48,834 bases of DNA from Deltaproteobacteria bacterium (GTDB lineage: Bacteria > Myxococcota_A > Polyangia > Haliangiales > JADYYK01): contig JADYYK010000259.1 of assembly GCA_020853705.1 (NCBI GenBank), forward strand, positions 1 through 48,834. The letters are read 5' to 3'. The position numbers and the translations under genes are program-made. The notes beneath the pieces were generated by a model, which was given only the letters and a program-made list of their open reading frames with translations, did no database searches and was not told the origin of the DNA. Shown here one piece after another: positions 43,634-48,834 of the stretch (the first letter of the stretch is position 1; each line of letters opens with the position of its first letter).

Positions 43634-45145
43634 ATGAACCAGCTCGTCTTCGTCCTCGCGCTCGCGGCCTCGCTGCTGGCCGGCTGTGCCGCCGACCTGA
43701 AGCCGAACAACCAGTCCGACGCCGGCACCGACGGCGGCCCGCAGCCGCGCGTGGTCACCACCCTGAACCCGGGCGGGACCTCGACCAGCCAGGTGCGCGC
43801 CACCGAGGTCGGCGAGTGGATCGGCTTCGACTTCGAGACCGGCACCGACGTGCCCGACACGTCGACCACCTGGGACCTGCGCTTCCAGCGCTTTCACATC
43901 ACGGTCAACGGCGGCCTGAGCGGCCCCGGCATGGTCGAGGTCGCGGTGCTGCCCGGGGTCGACTTCGCCACCGTGACGCGCGCGCCGGTGGGGGGCTATG
44001 GCACCGACGGCGACTCGACCGACTGGGTGTTCGATCGCGGCGAGCACTGGTACGCCTACACGGTCGGGACCCACGTGCTGATGCCGCGCGACGTGGTCTA
44101 CGTGGTGCGCAGCGTCGAGCGTAACTACTACAAGCTGAAGTTCGTCGGCTATTACGACGGCGCCGGGACCTCGGGCTATCCGAAGTTCGAGTGGGCGCGC
44201 ATCGAGCCGCCGCCGGCCGACGACGCCTTCGCGGTCGACACCAGCGGCGGGGCCACCGTGTACGTCAACGTCACCAGCGGCGGCGTGGTGGCGACGCCGG
44301 CGGACCCAGGTACCTCGCGGACGTGGGACCTCAGCTTCAAGGGCAGCGAGATCGCTAGCAACAGTGGCAGCAGCGCGGGCGGCTTCGGCGGCGCGCGGCT
44401 GGCGCCGAGCGGCGTGGCCTACGGCGCCATCACCTCGGCGACCACGCTGGGCTATGCGCGTGACGCCGTGCTGCCGCTGCCCGCGGGCGGCACCTCCAGC
44501 CGCAACCCGGCGCTGGACGGCTGGTTCGACGAGGCCGGCGGCGTGCTGACGCCGAAGCCGGTCAGCTTCCTTCTGCGCACGGCGGCGGGCAACTACGGCA
44601 AGCTGCAGGTGGCAAGCTACAGCGCCGGGCGCTACATGGTGCGGGTGGCGCCGGTGCTGCGCGACCTGACCGAGACCAGCGCGACGCTGGACGCGCGCAC
44701 CGCGGGGCCGTTCGCGTACTACAGCCTGACCGGCGGCCAGGTGGTCACGCCGACCGACGCGGCCACGTCGACCGGATGGGATCTCGGCTTCAGCCGCACC
44801 TTGGTGCGCACCAACGGCGGCACCAGCGGCCCCGGCATGGGCGCGGCGGCTGACCCGATGGCCATGTTGCTGGGCGGCGTGGTCAGCGCGGATGGCGCCG
44901 GCTACATGGTCGATGTGGTGCAGGCGGCGCGGCCCCCGGGGACGGGCAGCTCGAGCGGCAGCCCGGTGCTGGCGGACTGGTTCGACTATGACGCCCAGGC
45001 CCAGACCGTGACCCCCAAGGTGATGGCCTTCCTGGTGCGCACCGCGGATGGTGGACACGTGAAGCTGCGTGTGACCAGCTGGATTGATGGCCAGATCGGC
45101 TTCGATTTCGTGTATGCGGGAGCTGGACGTTCGGACTTCTTCTAG
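43634..45145 (+). CDS. Lipoprotein with three tandem HmuY-like domains
   Basis: A 503-residue lipoprotein (lipobox LAGC, C18). Three related domains follow, at about 50-190, 200-340 and 350-500. Each has a tryptophan motif (TWDLRF 79-84, TWDLSF 230-235, GWDLGF 381-386), a Gly-rich loop (VNGGLSGPGM, SGSSAGG, TNGGTSGPGM), a central loop, and a K-L strand (YYKLKF 165-170, YGKLQV 321-326, HVKLRV 475-480). HmuY is the heme-binding lipoprotein of Porphyromonas gingivalis that passes heme to the receptor HmuR. Domain 1 has His 138 and 147 and domain 3 has several Met, but domain 2 has no His or Met in its loops, so heme coordination is unproven. It lies 11 bp after the receptor and 15 bp before a single-domain HmuY gene. 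Confidence 0.85.
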   Translation: MNQLVFVLALAASLLAGCAADLKPNNQSDAGTDGGPQPRVVTTLNPGGTSTSQVRATEVGEWIGFDFETGTDVPDTSTTWDLRFQRFHITVNGGLSGPGMVEVAVLPGVDFATVTRAPVGGYGTDGDSTDWVFDRGEHWYAYTVGTHVLMPRDVVYVVRSVERNYYKLKFVGYYDGAGTSGYPKFEWARIEPPPADDAFAVDTSGGATVYVNVTSGGVVATPADPGTSRTWDLSFKGSEIASNSGSSAGGFGGARLAPSGVAYGAITSATTLGYARDAVLPLPAGGTSSRNPALDGWFDEAGGVLTPKPVSFLLRTAAGNYGKLQVASYSAGRYMVRVAPVLRDLTETSATLDARTAGPFAYYSLTGGQVVTPTDAATSTGWDLGFSRTLVRTNGGTSGPGMGAAADPMAMLLGGVVSADGAGYMVDVVQAARPPGTGSSSGSPVLADWFDYDAQAQTVTPKVMAFLVRTADGGHVKLRVTSWIDGQIGFDFVYAGAGRSDFF

Positions 45146-45160
45146 GATGTGGAGGCAGTG

Positions 45161-45885
<725 letters not shown>

Positions 45886-45889
<4 letters not shown>

Positions 45890-47310
45890 GGCGCACGCTG
45901 GGCGCGGCGGTGGCGGTGCCGGTGGCGGTGGTGCTGGCCTGGGCGCTGCCCGGGGTGGCCGCGGCGCGCCCGGTGTGGACCGACGCGCGCAGCCTGGCCT
46001 CGCCGGGCGGGAACGTGCGCGTGCACTACACCACCACCGGGGTCGACGCGGTCCTGATCGGCGACCTCAACGGGGACCTGGTGCCCGACTATGTGGCCGA
46101 GGTGGCCGCGGTGGCCGACACCACGCTGGGCAACCTGGCGTCGCGCGGCTTCCGGGCTCCGCTGGCCGACGGCACGCTGGGGGGCGATGCGCGCTTCGAC
46201 ATCTACCTCATCAACTTCGCCAGCGCCGATGGCCACTTCATGGGCGAGACCTGCTCGGGGGCGCCGCGCACCTGCAGCGGCTACATCGAGATGGAGAACG
46301 ACCTGGTCGGCTTCAGCTACCCGACGCGCAGCGAGGGCATCCAGGTCCTGGTCAGCCACGAGCTGTTCCACGCCGTACAGGCGGCGTATCCGGGTGACCT
46401 GCCGGTGGCCTGGAGCGAGGGCAGCGCGACCTGGAACGAGGAGCTGGCGTTCCCGGCGCAGAACGACTTCGAGCGGCTGATCCCGTCGTTCCTGGCCAAG
46501 ACCGCGCGGCCGTTCGAGCGCTCCGGCGCGGGCTTCGGCGATCTGTATCCATATGGCGCCGCGCTGTGGCCGCACTTCCTCGAGCTGGCGCATGGCGCGG
46601 GCACTGTGCGCGGGGTGTTCGAGCTGGCACCGATGGACTTCCTGGACGCCGCCGACAGCGTGCTGCGCGGCAAGGGCAGCAGCCTGGGCGTGGCGTTCGC
46701 GGAGTTCACGCGCTGGAACCTGATGACCGGAGAGCGCAGTGATCCGGCGCGCGGCTGGCCGGCGGCGGCGAGCTGGCCCAGCGTGCCGCTGGAGCCGGCG
46801 CTGGCGGGGGCGTTGCCGCTCAGCGGCGAGGTCTGGATCGAGGGGCTGTCGGCGCGCTACCAGCCGATCGATGTCGAGGCTGGCGTGGGGGCACAGAGGC
46901 TGCGCCTGACGGCGACGCCGGGCGGTGGCGCCGAGGTCGCGCTGGGGCTGTATGTGTGGGACGGCCGGCAGCTCGGCGAGGTGGTCGAGGGCCGCGCCGA
47001 GGCGGGGGGGCTGATCGCGGAGGTCACCCCGGGGGCTGCGACGCGGCTGTTCGCGGTCGTCAGCGGGGTGACGCGGGGCAAGGCGCTGGCGCCCATCGCG
47101 CTGAAGCTGGAGGTCGCGCCGGCGACGTCGCCGAGCCCGCAGCCAGGTGGCGATGGGGGCGGGTGTGCGGTGGGGGCGGGGCAGGGTGGCAAGACGGGTG
47201 GCAGCAGCGCAGGTGGAGCGCTGCTGCTGCTGGTGGTGCTGGGCGGCGCGCTCCTGCGGTCACGGCCACGGCCCACGGTCACGGCCCACGGCCATCGGCC
47301 TCAGTCGTGA
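45886..47310 (+). CDS. Secreted zinc metalloprotease, MXAN_6640-like, with MYXO-CTERM-like tail
   Basis: A 474-residue exported protein. GTG 45886 overlaps the previous stop by 4 bp; an upstream in-frame ATG (45874) exists but is less likely. Signal peptide about 1-27 (VAVPVAVVLAWALPGVAAA). The zinc motif H158-E-L-F-H162 (VLVSHELFHAVQAAYP) is followed by WSEGSATWNEE, where E178 is a likely third ligand. This arrangement is that of the MXAN_6640 putative metalloproteases. The C terminus carries GGGCAVG, a hydrophobic helix (ALLLLVVLGGALL) and RSRPRP, close to the MYXO-CTERM sorting signal that anchors myxobacterial surface proteins. Its coupling to HmuY genes suggests it may release the ligand from a host or prey protein; that is inference. 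Confidence 0.85.
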
Positions 47311-47322
47311 GATAGTCGCTCC

Positions 47323-48819
47323 GTGCTGCATCCGGGCTGGATCGTCGCCATCGCAGTGGTCGGGCTCTTCGTGCTGCTCGCGCTGCACGACATCTTTCAG
47401 CGCAAGAGCGCGCTCAAGCACAACTTCCCGGTCATCGGCTGGGTGCGCTATCTGTTCGAGAGCCAGCGCACCAAGATCCGGCAGTACTTCATCTCGGGTC
47501 CGCGCGATGAGCGGCCCTACAACCTGCGCCAGCGCGAGTATGTGTATCGCTCGGCCAAGCAGCTGCCGTCGTCGACCGGGTTCGGGTCCGACGCCGAGCT
47601 CGACGTGCCTGGCGCGTGGGCCTTCCTGAACAGCGCGTTTCCGACGCTGGAGAGCGAGGCGCCCGACGACTCGGCGCGGCCGCCGGTGATCGGCCCGCAC
47701 CGGCGCGAGCCGTTCCAGCCGCGCTCGTTCGTCAACATCGCGGACATGTCGTATGGCTCGCTGGGGCGCAACGCGGTGCAGGCGCTGTCACGCGGCGCCT
47801 CGCTGTCGGGGGTCTGGCTGGGCTCGGGCGAGGGCTCGCTGACGCCGCACCACACTGCGTTCGAGTGTGATCGCGTGCTCGAGATCGGGTCGGGCCTGTT
47901 CGGCGTGCGCGAGCTCGACGGCACCTTCTCGCTGGAGCGACTGAAGAAGCTCATGCCCCAGGTCAAGGCCATCACCATCAAGCTGTCGCAGGGCGCCAAG
48001 CCGGGCTCGGGCGGCGTGCTGCCGATGGCCAAGATCACCGCGGAGATCGCCAAGATCCGGAACATCCCGCGCGATCACGACTGCCACAGCCCGAACCGCT
48101 TCAAGGAGTTCCACGACGTCCCCAGCATGCTGGCCTGGATCGCGATGCTGCAGGCCGAGACCGGCAAGCCGGTCGGCATCAAGTTCTGCCTGGGCGACAA
48201 GCGCTTCGTCGAGGAACTGCTCGACACGCTCGAGGGCACGCCCGAGGAGGTCGGCCCCGACTTCATCATGCTCGACGGCGCCGAGGGCGGCACCGGCGCG
48301 GCGCCGCCCAGCCTGGCCGACAACATGGGCACCCCGATCCGGCAGGCGCTGCCCTGGCTCGATAACGCCCTGCGTGCCGCTGGCCTGCGCCAGCGCATCC
48401 GCGTCATCGCCGCCGGCCGCTTCGCCATCGCCAGCGAGGTCGCCTTCGGCCTGGCCATGGGCGCCGACTTCATCAACATCGCCCGCGGCTTCCTGCTCGC
48501 CATGGGCTGCATCCAGGCCCAGGAGTGCCACACCAACCGCTGCCCCACCGGCATCACCACCCACAGCCCCTGGCTGCAAGCCGGCCTCGATCCCACCGAC
48601 AAGGGCACCCGCGTCGCCAGCTACGCCCTGCGCCTGCGCTCCGACCTGATGACCGTGGTCCGCTCCGTCGGCCTGGCCTCCCCCTCCGAACTGAACCGCC
48701 ACCACGTCGTCATCAACGACGACGACCGCGCCGCGCGTACGATGGCAGAGGTCTTCCCATACCCCGTCGGCGCCGGGCCGGTGGCACCGCCGCCGTTCGC
48801 GCCCCGCTCGGGTCGCTGA
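47323..48819 (+). CDS. FMN-binding glutamate synthase family protein, membrane-anchored
   Basis: A 498-residue protein related to the synthase domain of GltB. GTG start at 47323. One N-terminal helix (about 5-22, GWIVAIAVVGLFVLLALHDI) anchors it, which GltB lacks. The FMN/[3Fe-4S] TIM barrel shows NIADMSYGSLGRNAVQAL, ITIKLSQGAKPGSGGVLP, IMLDGAEGGTGAAPPSLADN, VIAAGRFAIASEVAFGLAMG and the cluster cysteines C396, C402 and C407 (GCIQAQECHTNRCPTG). There is no amidotransferase domain, so it is unlikely to be a complete glutamate synthase; family members of this size are uncharacterised oxidoreductases. It is 12 bp after the protease gene, but nothing links it to heme uptake. The gene is complete, ending 15 bp before the window edge. 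Confidence 0.92.
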   Translation: MLHPGWIVAIAVVGLFVLLALHDIFQRKSALKHNFPVIGWVRYLFESQRTKIRQYFISGPRDERPYNLRQREYVYRSAKQLPSSTGFGSDAELDVPGAWAFLNSAFPTLESEAPDDSARPPVIGPHRREPFQPRSFVNIADMSYGSLGRNAVQALSRGASLSGVWLGSGEGSLTPHHTAFECDRVLEIGSGLFGVRELDGTFSLERLKKLMPQVKAITIKLSQGAKPGSGGVLPMAKITAEIAKIRNIPRDHDCHSPNRFKEFHDVPSMLAWIAMLQAETGKPVGIKFCLGDKRFVEELLDTLEGTPEEVGPDFIMLDGAEGGTGAAPPSLADNMGTPIRQALPWLDNALRAAGLRQRIRVIAAGRFAIASEVAFGLAMGADFINIARGFLLAMGCIQAQECHTNRCPTGITTHSPWLQAGLDPTDKGTRVASYALRLRSDLMTVVRSVGLASPSELNRHHVVINDDDRAARTMAEVFPYPVGAGPVAPPPFAPRSGR

Positions 48820-48834
48820 GAAAGGCCGCCGGCC

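Overview
The window is a very GC-rich (by eye about 70%), densely packed bacterial chromosome segment. Several features point to a predatory or soil deltaproteobacterium of the Myxococcota: Asp/Ala/Gly-rich lipoprotein linkers, a secreted metalloprotease of the MXAN_6640 type with a MYXO-CTERM-like tail, a 2,500-residue TPR protein, HmuY-type lipoproteins, and an abundance of NtrC-type regulators. This placement is inference; there is no rRNA or tRNA in the window to confirm it. MreBCD-PBP2-RodA indicates a rod-shaped cell with elongation-type wall synthesis.

Layout. 1-1466 (minus): an ECF sigma factor followed by the 5' part of an acyl-CoA mutase that runs off the left edge; its active-site residues look like isobutyryl-CoA mutase rather than methylmalonyl-CoA mutase. 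1467-1699 is a divergent regulatory region with four stacked TGTCC/GGACA dyads. 1700-5733 (plus): a receiver-histidine kinase, an NtrC-family regulator, a Rieske ferredoxin and an NAD-type isocitrate dehydrogenase, tightly spaced. 5763-10382 (minus): ClpB, a DnaJ/CbpA-like co-chaperone and a secreted protein with a duplicated 12-cysteine module. 10530-12689: a TatT-like lipoprotein and a divergent protein of unknown function. 12768-20276 (minus): the giant TPR protein. 20452-25217: a membrane protein, 3-methyladenine glycosylase Tag, and an active/inactive pair of M16 peptidases. 25389-27449 (minus): a membrane-anchored parvulin-type foldase.

27739-33380 (plus) is the elongasome operon mreB-mreC-mreD-mrdA-rodA, followed by an unusual lipoprotein MsrA. 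34119-36567 (minus): a Uma2-type nuclease-fold protein and a Big-1-like lipoprotein. 36640-40236: DNA polymerase III alpha (dnaE). 40264-47310 (plus) is the most interesting block: LamG lipoprotein, TonB-dependent receptor, triple-HmuY lipoprotein, single-HmuY lipoprotein and a secreted HELFH metalloprotease, with overlaps or gaps of 15 bp or less. I read it as an outer-membrane heme or heme-protein capture system, although the usual histidine ligands are mostly missing. 47323-48819 is a membrane-anchored FMN glutamate synthase-like protein.

A recurring non-coding theme is the structure of minus-strand gene ends: strong hairpins, two with the stop codon in the loop or at its edge, followed by tracts of the hexamer CGGANN (plus-strand reading). 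No tRNA, rRNA, CRISPR array, insertion sequence or prophage was seen, and no gene-free stretch exceeds 300 bp.
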